Assembly: GCF_030408735.1 (NCBI RefSeq)
Contig: NZ_CP047204.1
Location: 2,852,001-2,916,000 of the forward strand
Source: Corynebacterium faecale
GTDB lineage: Bacteria > Actinomycetota > Actinomycetes > Mycobacteriales > Mycobacteriaceae
Length of the DNA: 64,000 bases
Reading direction: 5' to 3'
In this document: positions 37,376-45,969 of the stretch, in pieces
Layout of the letters: each line of letters opens with the position of its first letter
Numbering within the stretch: position 1 is the stretch's first letter
Notes under the pieces: model-generated
Database searches by the model: none
Told to the model about the DNA's origin: nothing
What the model saw: the letters and a program-made list of their open reading frames with translations, nothing else
Made by a program: the position numbers and the translations under genes

Positions 37376-37894
37376 ATTCCGGGATATTAGTGCACAACGA
37401 ATGGCTCCACGGCTGTCCGCGCCTTCGTGTAAACCACATCTTCGTGTAAACCACAGGCCAACAGGAAAGCTATGGCAAAGAGAAAAGCCGTGGGAAACAC
37501 GATGTTTCCTACGGCTGCCCCCTTGTTGGGCTGACCTCTTATGAGGCTGACCCTTGTGGGGCCGGCCCTTCTGAGACCGGCCCTTCTGAGACCAGTCCTG
37601 GTCAGGCCGGCCCCGCTGAGAACTAACCCCAATACTGTTAAGTTAGTGGCGAGGAAATGGTGATTACGGGGTCGAGTGGTTGACCGCAATGATGGGGTCG
37701 TTTCACTGGCCACTTCAATATTTTCCGCTTGATCACCCGCGGATTCCTCCGTCCACGTCGCGGCGGATTGAGTTACCTGACGACCCTCCCACCGCGATCA
37801 GATCCGATAAACGGCGATCAGTGTCAGGTTTCTTCCATCCGGGGCGAGGCATACCGCAGCCCTAACCCGAACACCACTGACGTAACAGTATTAA
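37376..37894. other. intergenic region between two vanZ genes
   Basis: About 520 bp with no well-supported gene. It contains a 16-bp direct repeat (CTTCGTGTAAACCACA at 37423 and 37440), a hairpin terminator, and two tandem copies of CCGGCCCTTCTGAGA (37562-37576, 37577-37591) amid related GCTGACCC-type units. Right of 37650 it is AT-richer and carries no clear element. Confidence 0.6.
37486..37516 (-). terminator. terminator downstream of second vanZ gene
   Basis: AGCCGTGGGAAACA / TGTTTCCTACGGCT stem with a 3-nt loop; on the minus strand TTTTCTCTTT follows. Confidence 0.8.
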
Positions 37895-38422
37895 CTAGCC
37901 CAGATTCGACGCCATGATCAGCACCAGCACTGCCAGGCAGACGGCGGTGATGCTCATGGTCAACCAGCTCACCGCACCCCGTGGTGCCTTGAAAGCCACC
38001 AGCGCGCCGAGTACACCGCCGAGGGTGTTGAACAGCAGATCATCAACATCGGTATACCCGACGGCGAAGGTCCACTGGAGAACCTCGATGCCCAGGCTGG
38101 TCAGACCCGCGAACAGCACCGTTTCCAGGAAGGGGAACCTGCTGCTGCGGGCACGGAGGATGAGGTAGAGGAAGAATCCGAAGGGCACGAACAGGCCGAT
38201 GTTGCCGAAGGTGTTGGTCCACGGTCCCCACCACACGGGTGGGTCGATGAAACCGTTGAACAGGACCAGATCCAGGGATCGTTGTTGATGCGCCTCGGTG
38301 TTCCACAGTCCACCGAGGGATAGTTGGTTCTTGAACAGGGTCAGGATCACCAGCAGGACACCGTAGACACCGAAAGCGAAGGGCACCGCCGAGGGCAGCG
38401 ACTGCCTGAGGGAACGCTTCAT
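37895..38422 (-). CDS. VanZ-like membrane protein
   Basis: Protein of 175 aa with five TM helices and the VanZ pattern RSLDLVLFNGF, GNIGLFVPFGFFLYLILR, EVLQWTFAVGYTDVDDLLFNTLGGVLGAL, clearly paralogous to the protein encoded at 36653. ATG 38422 follows an AGGA site. A longer form from ATG 38488 is possible, since TATCGT lies 8 nt before it, but the added 22 residues are hydrophilic and unlike the paralogue. Function unknown. Confidence 0.8.
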   Translation of the reverse strand: MKRSLRQSLPSAVPFAFGVYGVLLVILTLFKNQLSLGGLWNTEAHQQRSLDLVLFNGFIDPPVWWGPWTNTFGNIGLFVPFGFFLYLILRARSSRFPFLETVLFAGLTSLGIEVLQWTFAVGYTDVDDLLFNTLGGVLGALVAFKAPRGAVSWLTMSITAVCLAVLVLIMASNLG

Positions 38423-38682
38423 GGTGTTATCGTCCTGCCTTGTGGGATCACCGACAGCATGGTCCGCACGGATCTTGATTAATGACATGTGAGGCTACGA
38501 TAGGCCCCCGGCCTGTACATCCACTGTCAGTGTGCAGGCAATTGCTTGATCGCAGACATGATATCGCCCACACCCTAAACCAGCCCACACGTGCAACCAG
38601 CCCGCTCCCACAGTCAGCCGTGATCCCTGCGGGCACCCCCTCAATGTGTATGGTCCCATGCGCATGGGCTGCCAATCCGCTT

Positions 38683-39906
38683 CTAGCGCAGCGGGTTAAA
38701 AGGCGCGATCGCCGGGTGGGTGACCCCGGTGTCCATGAGCTGCGCCAGGTATTTTCCGGTGGCAGGTCCCAACACGATGCCCCACATGCCGTGCCCTCCG
38801 GCCACGAATATGTCCCGGGCCGTGGTCTGTCCGACCAGTGGTTTTCCATCGGTGGTGACCGGACGGGAGCCCACCCATTCATCCTGGCGGTCCTCGAAAT
38901 CGATGCCCTGCATGAGCCGACTGGCCTGATTGATGATCGCCCGGATGCGCTTGGGGTCCAGTGGTTCATCGGGGCCCCTGAACTCCATGGTTCCGGCGAT
39001 TCGGAAGCGGCCCTGGTACGGGGTGCACGCCATGCGGTGGTGTGGCAGATAGAGCGAGTGCTGGGCCGGGATCTCCGTGGCCACGGAGAAGGAGTATCCA
39101 CGGCCGGCCTGCACCATCGTGCTCACACCGTGGGTAGCTGCCAGCCGGGGCAGCCAGGCGCCCGTGGCGATGACCACTTTGTCCGCTTCCTCCCGCGAAC
39201 CATCGGCAAAGAGCACCGCGGGTTTGTCGCCGGCGGCCACATGGGTGACCTCCGCTCCGGTGCGGATCTGCCCGCCGCGTTCTTTCACAGATCGTGCCAG
39301 GGCGTCTACGTAGGGGCCCGGTTCGATGAATCGTTGGCCCTCCATCCGGTAGGCGATGGGTACTTCGTCGCTGAGCATGGGCACGAAATCCCCGGAGTTG
39401 TCCAGGCGGGTCATGTCCACCTGTTGACCGTGTTGGCGGACCGCCTCCACTTCACGGAGGAAACCGGTGGATTGGGATTCATCCTCGAAACCGATGATGA
39501 AGGGTTTCTTGTGGGTTATCTCATCCACGCCACCGGCCTGGAGCTCATCGAAGGCCGCCAGCGCCACCTGACTGATGGGTGTGAGATCGCGCAGGGTGGT
39601 GTCCCACCGGGTGGTGGTGGCATGGGCCATGAAGCGGGCGAGGAAGAGCCACAATTTCCGATCAATACGCATGGGCATGTGCAGCGGTGAATCCACATCA
39701 AAAAGGGTGCGGGCCCCGTATTTCCACAGCAGCGGGTCAGCCAGGGGCAGTGTCTTGGCCGGGGTGAGCCATCCGGCGTTACCCCAGGAGGACCCCGCGG
39801 CCACGCCCTCCCTATCCATGACCGTGACCTCGAAACCACGTTCCTGCAGGTGCCAGGCGGTGGAGAGTCCCACCATGCCGGCACCGATGATGATCACCCT
39901 GCCCAT
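38683..39906 (-). CDS. dadA: FAD-dependent D-amino acid dehydrogenase (DadA-like)
   Basis: Flavoprotein of 407 aa: dinucleotide-binding GAGMVGLSTAWHLQERG near residue 8, GSSWGNAGWLTP typical of DadA, and the C-terminal FAD motif FVAGGHGMWGIVLGPATG. It oxidises D-amino acids to 2-oxo acids at the membrane or in the cytoplasm, passing electrons to the respiratory chain. ATG 39906 has a strong AAGGAGG. A 27-bp sequence 40 bp upstream also occurs upstream of pspA (7505). Confidence 0.88.
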   Translation of the reverse strand: MGRVIIIGAGMVGLSTAWHLQERGFEVTVMDREGVAAGSSWGNAGWLTPAKTLPLADPLLWKYGARTLFDVDSPLHMPMRIDRKLWLFLARFMAHATTTRWDTTLRDLTPISQVALAAFDELQAGGVDEITHKKPFIIGFEDESQSTGFLREVEAVRQHGQQVDMTRLDNSGDFVPMLSDEVPIAYRMEGQRFIEPGPYVDALARSVKERGGQIRTGAEVTHVAAGDKPAVLFADGSREEADKVVIATGAWLPRLAATHGVSTMVQAGRGYSFSVATEIPAQHSLYLPHHRMACTPYQGRFRIAGTMEFRGPDEPLDPKRIRAIINQASRLMQGIDFEDRQDEWVGSRPVTTDGKPLVGQTTARDIFVAGGHGMWGIVLGPATGKYLAQLMDTGVTHPAIAPFNPLR

Positions 39907-40019
39907 ACAATCCTCCTTAAGATGTGATCCCCACCATACCGCCCACATGCTTATCGACGCCCCCACCGTCCGCCCGTTCCCCGGCCTCCCAAAGGGGAAC
40001 AGGGCCCGGAAAATGCACA

Positions 40020-40064
40020 AACCCGGCTCAAGGTGCACCTTGCGGTGCCCCCTTGAGCCGGGTT
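40020..40064 (-). terminator. terminator of the secreted-protein gene
   Basis: Perfect 14-bp stem AACCCGGCTCAAGG / CCTTGAGCCGGGTT, 36 bp past the stop at 40100; TGTGCATTTTCC follows on the minus strand. Confidence 0.85.
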
Positions 40065-40099
40065 GGAGAACAACCCACTAAAGAAGTGGGGAGTGGCGT

Positions 40100-40423
40100 T
40101 TAGTTGCCTGGGAGGTCGAGCTCGATGCCCCATGCAGCAGCGGTGTTCTCAATGTTGGTGATGTTGACGAAGTAGACGCCAGCAGCTGCCACTGCGGTTG
40201 CCAGCAGGGTGTAGCCGTACCAGACCTGGCCGAAGGAGGTAACTTCATCGAAGTCCTTGGAGGAACCGAAGATGTTGCGCTCGTAGTCGTTGGCGCCCAG
40301 TGCGGTACCAACCTGGGAGGAAGCGGAGGAGCCTTCAGCGGACTGAGCCATTGCAGGGGCGGCGGTGAGGGCAAGTGCGCCAGCGGTGAGCAGGGCGACA
40401 GCAGAAGTGCGGATCTTACGCAT
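40100..40423 (-). CDS. exported protein with C-terminal hydrophobic segment
   Basis: Protein of 107 aa starting at ATG 40423 (AAGGA 10 nt upstream). A clear signal peptide (RKIRTSAVALLTAGALAL ... APAMA-Q) ends near residue 26. The mature part has one hydrophobic stretch (TLLATAVAAAGVYFVNI, about 72-88), so it is probably membrane-anchored. No cysteines. Not recognised; small exported proteins of this kind are common in the corynebacterial envelope. Many codons are those preferred in highly expressed genes. Confidence 0.75.
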   Translation of the reverse strand: MRKIRTSAVALLTAGALALTAAPAMAQSAEGSSASSQVGTALGANDYERNIFGSSKDFDEVTSFGQVWYGYTLLATAVAAAGVYFVNITNIENTAAAWGIELDLPGN

Positions 40424-40731
40424 AATGTGTGGGTCCTTATAATTTTGTAACCGGGAAAACTCTTGAGTCCCGACAAGGATAGCAAGCACTCTCGGCGATT
40501 GCCCAGAATTTTCACAATTAACGTCAAGATAGGGGATTCCCTGTGATTGCAGCACCCGTTTGCGGGGGACAGCTGATGTTCTACCCCTATTATCCGGCCC
40601 CTCAATGGCAAGAGGATTGACCGCCGGCCGTTTCCCACTTGACACTTTGTTGATATGACAATAAAGTTATCCACCAGAAGCCGTGCAGAACCACACCGGC
40701 ATAATCCAAAACACTTGAAAGTTGTACTAAA
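40424..40731. other. divergent intergenic region
   Basis: About 300 bp between the exported-protein gene and the nitroreductase gene. The right part holds a consensus promoter (listed separately). The left part is the leader of the minus-strand gene, with AT-rich -10-like TACAAAAT near 40446. No other element is clear. Confidence 0.5.
40639..40667 (+). promoter_or_regulatory. strong promoter of nitroreductase gene
   Basis: TTGACA (40639-40644), a spacer of 17 bp and TAAAGT (40662-40667). The -35 is a full consensus match. Transcription should begin near 40674, leaving a leader of about 58 nt. Confidence 0.75.
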
Positions 40732-41340
40732 ATGTCTGAGACCCAGAACAACCTTGTCATCAACGAGGAAGCACAGAACATCCTCTTCCGCGAGGCACGC
40801 ACCGCCAATGCCTTCACCGACGAGCCTGTCACCGATGAGCAGATCAACGCCATCTTCGATCTGGTTAAGTGGGCACCAACCTCCATGAACAACCAGCCAC
40901 TGCGCGTCATCGTGATCCGCTCCGAAGAGGCCAAGGCACGCCTGCTGCCACACATGGCTGAGGGCAACCGCGAGAAGACCGCCAAGGCTCCTGCAGTGGC
41001 ACTGCTCGCAGCTGACACTGATTTCCATGAGGAAATGCCACAGATCTTCCCTGTCTTTGAGGGCGCCCGCGATATGTTTGCCGCCGATGACGCCATGCGC
41101 GCATCCACCGCTGAGCTCAACACCGGTCTGCAGATCGGTTACGCCATCATCGGCATCCGTGCAGCTGGCCTGGCCGCCGGCCCGATGACCGGTTTCGACG
41201 CCGACGCCATCTCCAAGGAGTTCTTCCCAGACGGCAAGCACCGCGTCCTGGTCGCCATCAACATGGGCAAGCCAGCTGAGAACGCCTGGTACGACCGCCT
41301 GCCACGTCTGGCATTCGACCAGGTCATCAAGACCCTCTAA
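40732..41340 (+). CDS. nitroreductase family protein (RutE/HadB-like)
   Basis: Protein of 202 aa of the FMN-dependent nitroreductase fold, closest in pattern to malonic semialdehyde reductase RutE: FREARTANAF near residue 19, VKWAPTSMNNQPLR near residue 46, NTGLQIGYAIIGIRAAGLAAGPMTGFD near residue 130, and INMGKPAE near the end. It reduces a carbonyl or nitro group with NAD(P)H. No pyrimidine-degradation genes are nearby. A consensus promoter and a 23-bp terminator stem suggest strong, independent expression. Confidence 0.85.
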   Translation: MSETQNNLVINEEAQNILFREARTANAFTDEPVTDEQINAIFDLVKWAPTSMNNQPLRVIVIRSEEAKARLLPHMAEGNREKTAKAPAVALLAADTDFHEEMPQIFPVFEGARDMFAADDAMRASTAELNTGLQIGYAIIGIRAAGLAAGPMTGFDADAISKEFFPDGKHRVLVAINMGKPAENAWYDRLPRLAFDQVIKTL

Positions 41341-41370
41341 ATCCCACGGTCAATACCCCGGGAGAGCAAA

Positions 41371-41422
41371 AGACCACAAGGGGGCCGTCACCTTATATCA
41401 GGTGACGGCCCCCTTGTGGTCT
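41371..41422. terminator. strong terminator with 23-bp stem
   Basis: AGACCACAAGGGGGCCGTCA + CCT (41371-41393) pairs perfectly with its complement at 41400-41422 around the loop TATATC. It lies between convergent genes. Confidence 0.92.
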
Positions 41423-41459
41423 CGTCATATGCGGCGACCGCGCTGATCATACTGAAGGA

Positions 41460-41702
41460 TCAAGGCATCTCAATGACATCACGCAACCCCACCGGGGCGC
41501 AGGCGAAAGCGGAGGGAAGCTCAGCAAGCGCATATCGACGACCAAATATCGCATCCCAGGGCAGCTGATCCTGGTGCTCGGACAGGAAGCCGACGGCCTG
41601 CCTCAGATGGTGCGGCTCATAATTATGGACACCGGTGATGGTCCGCCAGCCCCGCACCACCCATTCGGGATCCATCTCCACAGGATGCGTGGGAGCGACG
41701 GA
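41460..41702 (-). pseudogene. 3' remnant of MDR alcohol dehydrogenase
   Basis: About 80 codons of a dehydrogenase C-terminus, including TGSVAPTHPVEMDPEWVVRG, GWRTITGVHNYEPHHLRQAV and a normal stop. The pattern resembles alcohol dehydrogenases of phosphonate-catabolism clusters. The catalytic and Rossmann domains (about 260 residues) are missing. The 5' end is cut exactly where a 5'-truncated regulator begins on the other strand. Confidence 0.7.
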
Positions 41703-42401
41703 GCCGGTGAGTTGAAACCCGGGGATGAACTGCCCTCAGAGGCACAGTTATGCCGACAGTTCGCAACAGCGCGTGGCACGGTACGCCAGGCTGTGGCCCT
41801 GTTACGCCAGGAGGGCATGGTGTCATCGGGGCAGGGGCGCAGATCCCGGGTCCTGGACACGGTGCCAACCCAGTCCTTCGAGGACAACCTCTCCTTCACC
41901 CAGTGGTGCATGGCCTCCGGGGTGGAACCAGGCCAGCAGACCCAGTGGGTGACCAGGCAACGGGCAGATGCCCGCATGGCCATGCTCCTGGATCAACCCG
42001 AGGGCGCCAACATGGTCTCTGTGTTGAGACTACGTCTCATGGATGGTGTCCCGGCCATGGTGGAACGGTTGAACTACCCACTGGAGGTGGGTATCCACAT
42101 CCTGACCTTCGATACCGATTCCGGATCCATCTACCAGCACCTGCGGGACAAGGGGGTGGATATTGATTCCGCCACCCGCACCATCGATGCCATGCCTGCT
42201 GACCCGACCGATGCCGAGCTCCTGGGCGTGCCGGAGGGGACCCCACTGCTGCGGGTCCGCCGACGGGCATTTACCTCTGATGGCACGCCGGTGGAAGCTT
42301 CAGATGACCGATACTTGTTTGACAAGGCCAGTGTTACCGTCACCTCGACCAGGGCCACCCCCTCGAGCCTGACGCTGGTGTCACAGATACCGAGCGCCTG
42401 A
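41685..42401 (+). pseudogene. 5'-truncated GntR/HutC (UTRA) regulator
   Basis: About 238 codons: the second half of a GntR winged helix (GELKPGDELPSEAQLCRQFATARGTVRQ pattern split over residues 8-35) and a full UTRA sensor domain (about 75-235). The first helix, normally some 25-30 residues before GELKPGD, is replaced by an unrelated MRGSDGA stretch. There is no ribosome site before ATG 41685 (in-frame codons go back to 41574 without similarity). DNA binding is probably lost, so it is scored as a pseudogene, although the frame is otherwise intact. Confidence 0.65.
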
Positions 42402-42411
42402 CCTCATCACA

Positions 42412-45285
42412 TTATTTCACCACGAGGTTGACCATGCGGCCTGGGATGACGATCTGCTTGATCAGGTTCTTGCCCTCAACCTGGGCGGTGATCTTTTCGT
42501 CGGCAAGCGCGATCTCAATGATCGCCTCCTGGGAGGCGTCAGCGGGCACGGTGATGCGGCTGCGGACCTTGCCGTTGATCTGGACCGGCAGCTCAACCTG
42601 GTCGTCCTTCAGCCACTTCTCCTCGAAAGTGGGGAAGGGCTCATAGGTGACGGTGTCCTGGTTACCCAGCTTCTTCCACAGCTCCTCCGCGATGTGCGGG
42701 GCAACCGGGGAGGTCATGACCACCAGCGGCAGGACAGCACCAACAGGCACGGCACCCGGGTAGGTCTTGGTCAGGTAGTTGACGTATTCAATGAGCTTGG
42801 CCACCACGGTGTTCACGCGCAAATTGGCATAGTCATCGCGGACACCTGCGATGGTGCGGTGCAGGTACTTGTTGTCCTCATCGGTCAAGGCCTCATCGCG
42901 GGTGAGTACCTCACCGGTGTTCTCATCCACGATCAGACGCCACAGGCGCTGCAGGAAGCGCTGGGCACCCACCACATCCTTGGTCGCCCAGGGGCGGGAG
43001 GTATCCAGGGGACCCATGGACATCTCATAGACGCGCAGGGTGTCCGCGCCGTAGTTGTTGCAGATATCATCCGGTGCGACGGCATTCTTCAGGGACTTGC
43101 CCATCTTGCCGTATTCCTGGTTGACCTCTTCGCCCTGGTAGAAGAATTTTCCATCCTTCTCCTCAACCTCTTCGGCCGGGACATAGACACCGCGGGCATC
43201 GGTGTAGGCAAAAGCCTGAATGTAGCCCTGGTTGTACAGGCGGCGGTAGGGCTCCTTCGAGGTGACATGACCAAGGTCGAAGAGGACCTTGTGCCAGAAA
43301 CGGGAGTACAACAGGTGCAGCACGGCATGCTCAACGCCACCGACGTAGAGATCAACACCACCGGGATCATTCGGACCGTGGACATCCGGCCGTGGCCCGG
43401 TCCAATAGGCCTCATTCTCCAGGTTGCAGAACTGGTCATCATTGGTGGGGTCGATATAACGCAGCTGGTACCAGGAGGAACCTGCCCACTGTGGCATGAC
43501 GTTGGTGTCGCGGGTGTATTTCTTCGGACCGTCACCCAGATCCAGTTCAACCTCAACCCACTCGCGGGCCTTGGCCAGGGGAGGGGAGGGTTCAGAATCG
43601 GCATCCTCCGGGTCGAAGGAGACAGGCTTGTAGTCCTCAACCTCAGGCAGCTCGACAGGGAGCATGGACTCGGGCAGGGCGTGCGCCAGACCGTCCTCGT
43701 CATAGACCACCGGAAAAGGCTCGCCCCAGTAACGCTGACGGGCAAACAGCCAGTCACGCAGCTTGTACTGAATGGTGCCGCGTCCGAGTTCCTTGGCTTC
43801 CAGCCATTCGATGGTGGTGGCCACCGCTTCCACCATGGCCAGGCCGTTGATATCCAGGCCCTGATCATTGGCGGAGTTCACAGACTCACCTGAGGCGGTG
43901 TAGGCAGCCTCTTCGATGTTGCCGCCGGCGACGACCTCGATGATGGGCAGGCCGAAGACGGTGGCGAACTCATAGTCGCGGTCATCGTGGGCCGGGACGG
44001 CCATGATGGCACCGGTGCCATAACCGGTGAGGACGTAGTCGGCGATGAATACCGGGATCTGCTCACCGTTGACCGGGTTGGTGGCGTACACACCGAGGAA
44101 TACACCGGTCTTGTCCTTGTTTTCCTGGCGCTCCAGGTCAGACTTGGCCGCGATGGAGGCGCGGTAGGCCGCCACGGCCTCCGCCGGGGTGGCCTGGCCG
44201 TTGGTCCAACCGGCATCAATGCCGTCATAGGAACCGGAACCGGAGGCCACCAGGGTGTCCACCAGCTCATGCTCAGGTGCCAGCACCATGTAGGTGGCAC
44301 CGAAAAGGGTATCGGGGCGCGTGGTGAATACCGTGATGGTTTCGCCGTTGGCGGTGAAATCAACCTCCGCGCCGCGGGAACGGCCGATCCAGTTGCGCTG
44401 CATGGACTTGACCTTCTCCGGCCAGTCGAGCAGCTCCAGATCATCAATGAGGCGATCCGAGTAGGCGGTGATGCGCATCATCCACTGGGACAGGTTCTTG
44501 CGGAACACGGGGAAGTTGCCGCGCTCCGAGCGACCGTCGGCGGTGACCTCCTCATTGGCCAGCACGGTGCCCAGGCCCGGGCACCAGTTGACGGTGGAGT
44601 TGGAGCGGTACACCAGGCGGAACTCATCGACGGCCTGCTGCTTTGCGACGGCGCTCAGGGCACTGTAATCAGACCCGTCCTTCGTGGCGACCGCGCCGGA
44701 CTCCAACAATGGGATCAGCTCAGCAATAGGGCGGGCCTTCTGCTGCTCGGTATCAAACCAGGAGTTGAAGATCTGCAGGAAGATCCACTGAGTCCACTTG
44801 TAGAACTCCGGATCAGTGGAGGCAACAGAACGGCGCGGATCATGGCCCAGGCCGAGCGCACCCAGCTGACGCCTCATGTTCTCAATATTGGCCATCGTGG
44901 TCGCACGTGGGTGCGTACCGGTCTGGATGGCGTACTGCTCAGCCGGCAGCCCGAAGGAGTCATATCCGAGGGTGTGCAGGACATTCTTACCCAGCATGCG
45001 GTTATAGCGGGCGAAAACATCCGTGGCGATATAACCCAGCGGGTGTCCGACGTGCAGACCGGCACCGGAGGGGTACGGGAACATATCCTGCACGAACAGC
45101 TTGTCCTCGGGCAGCTCACGACCATCTGCCGGTGCGAGTTCCCCCACCGGGTTCGGGGCGTTGAAAGTGCCCTTGTCAGTCCAGTAATTCTGCCACTCGC
45201 CCTCAATCTTGTTGGCCAGCTCTGGGGTGTAACGATACGCCAGAGACTGTGCGGAAGAAGAGGTGCCTTCGCTCGGATTAGTCAT
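42412..45285 (-). CDS. leuS: leucyl-tRNA synthetase
   Basis: Class I synthetase of 957 aa that charges tRNA-Leu. The HIGH motif appears as HVGH in [16 protein letters not shown] near residue 70, the editing domain contains [19 protein letters not shown], and KMSKS appears as KMGKS in [13 protein letters not shown]. An anticodon-binding domain and a C-terminal extension follow. Length is typical for actinobacteria. Starts at 45285. Monocistronic. Confidence 0.97.
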   Translation of the reverse strand: MTNPSEGTSSSAQSLAYRYTPELANKIEGEWQNYWTDKGTFNAPNPVGELAPADGRELPEDKLFVQDMFPYPSGAGLHVGHPLGYIATDVFARYNRMLGKNVLHTLGYDSFGLPAEQYAIQTGTHPRATTMANIENMRRQLGALGLGHDPRRSVASTDPEFYKWTQWIFLQIFNSWFDTEQQKARPIAELIPLLESGAVATKDGSDYSALSAVAKQQAVDEFRLVYRSNSTVNWCPGLGTVLANEEVTADGRSERGNFPVFRKNLSQWMMRITAYSDRLIDDLELLDWPEKVKSMQRNWIGRSRGAEVDFTANGETITVFTTRPDTLFGATYMVLAPEHELVDTLVASGSGSYDGIDAGWTNGQATPAEAVAAYRASIAAKSDLERQENKDKTGVFLGVYATNPVNGEQIPVFIADYVLTGYGTGAIMAVPAHDDRDYEFATVFGLPIIEVVAGGNIEEAAYTASGESVNSANDQGLDINGLAMVEAVATTIEWLEAKELGRGTIQYKLRDWLFARQRYWGEPFPVVYDEDGLAHALPESMLPVELPEVEDYKPVSFDPEDADSEPSPPLAKAREWVEVELDLGDGPKKYTRDTNVMPQWAGSSWYQLRYIDPTNDDQFCNLENEAYWTGPRPDVHGPNDPGGVDLYVGGVEHAVLHLLYSRFWHKVLFDLGHVTSKEPYRRLYNQGYIQAFAYTDARGVYVPAEEVEEKDGKFFYQGEEVNQEYGKMGKSLKNAVAPDDICNNYGADTLRVYEMSMGPLDTSRPWATKDVVGAQRFLQRLWRLIVDENTGEVLTRDEALTDEDNKYLHRTIAGVRDDYANLRVNTVVAKLIEYVNYLTKTYPGAVPVGAVLPLVVMTSPVAPHIAEELWKKLGNQDTVTYEPFPTFEEKWLKDDQVELPVQINGKVRSRITVPADASQEAIIEIALADEKITAQVEGKNLIKQIVIPGRMVNLVVK

Positions 45286-45408
45286 GGTTAGACAGTGTAG
45301 TAGAGGGACTGGACACGGGATATTCTGGGCAGTTTTTGAAGGCTATCCCACGGCCCGAAAGGAAGGGGGCTGGAATTTAAGACGGATAAAGCCGTACAAT
45401 ATGAAATT

Positions 45409-45867
45409 ATGTGGAAACCCCTGTTCGCAGCAATCGGACTGATCAGTCTCGCCCTCGGCGCAGTGGGTATCTTCCTGCCGATTCTGCCGACCACACCATT
45501 CATGCTGCTGGCAGCCTTCTGCTTCGCGCGCAGCTCCAACCGACTCCACCGATACCTGGTGAACCATCCGGTGTTCGGGGAGTACATCTCCAACTACTAC
45601 AACCACGCGATGACCCCACGCCACAAAGCACGCACCCTGGCAACACTCTGGTTCGGCATCACGGTGTCCTGCATTCTGATCGGCGCGCTGATTCCCTGGA
45701 TCATTCTGCCGACCATCGCCCTCCTGGTGAGCATCCACATCATCCGCCTGCAACCCAGGCCGGAGGCCAGCCCTGTCATGGAAGATGAGGGGCTCGTGGA
45801 GGGCATAGAGGGCGTGGAGGGCGAGGTGAGCCTGGTGACACCTTCGCCGGCAGACCACAGGGCATGA
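45409..45867 (+). CDS. YbaN/DUF454 family membrane protein
   Basis: Protein of 152 aa with the DUF454 signature SLALGAVGIFLPILPTTPFM followed by FCFARSSNRLHRYL, two or three TM helices (about 5-40 and 80-115) and an acidic C-terminal tail with EGIEGVEGE. Inner-membrane protein of unknown role. TACAAT lies 8 nt before ATG 45409, so the mRNA is probably leaderless. It ends 13 bp before a 75-bp repeat. Confidence 0.85.
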   Translation: MWKPLFAAIGLISLALGAVGIFLPILPTTPFMLLAAFCFARSSNRLHRYLVNHPVFGEYISNYYNHAMTPRHKARTLATLWFGITVSCILIGALIPWIILPTIALLVSIHIIRLQPRPEASPVMEDEGLVEGIEGVEGEVSLVTPSPADHRA

Positions 45868-45880
45868 GAATCACGGTGAC

Positions 45881-45955
45881 ATTCACTCAATGATTGAATT
45901 GATTCAATCAAACTGCACCTTCATTTCTCATGATTGAATCATTAGATCAACGGGG
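45881..45955. repeat. 75-bp direct repeat, upstream copy
   Basis: Matches 47652-47726 at 72 of 75 positions. It contains the 9-mer TGATTGAAT or its complement four times: 45881-45889 (complement, one mismatch), 45891-45899, 45902-45910 (complement) and 45931-45939. Copies two and three form a palindrome with a 2-nt centre. The fourth overlaps the probable -35 box of the following gene. Confidence 0.95.
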
Positions 45956-45962
45956 TTAAACT
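45934..45962 (+). promoter_or_regulatory. promoter of AlbA_2 gene
   Basis: TTGAAT (45934-45939), 17 bp, then TAAACT (45957-45962), 7 nt before ATG 45970: a leaderless arrangement. The -35 lies inside the repeat's fourth 9-mer, so a protein bound there would block transcription. Confidence 0.65.
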
Positions 45963-45969
45963 GCAGCTT

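Noticed and set aside
37387..37713. Minus-strand frame reading AGLTR TGLRR AGLRR AGPTR, like pentapeptide repeats
   Set aside because: Only four or five units, no ribosome site before its GTG, and a strong minus-strand terminator (37486-37516) lies inside the frame; the repeats follow from a 15-bp tandem DNA repeat.
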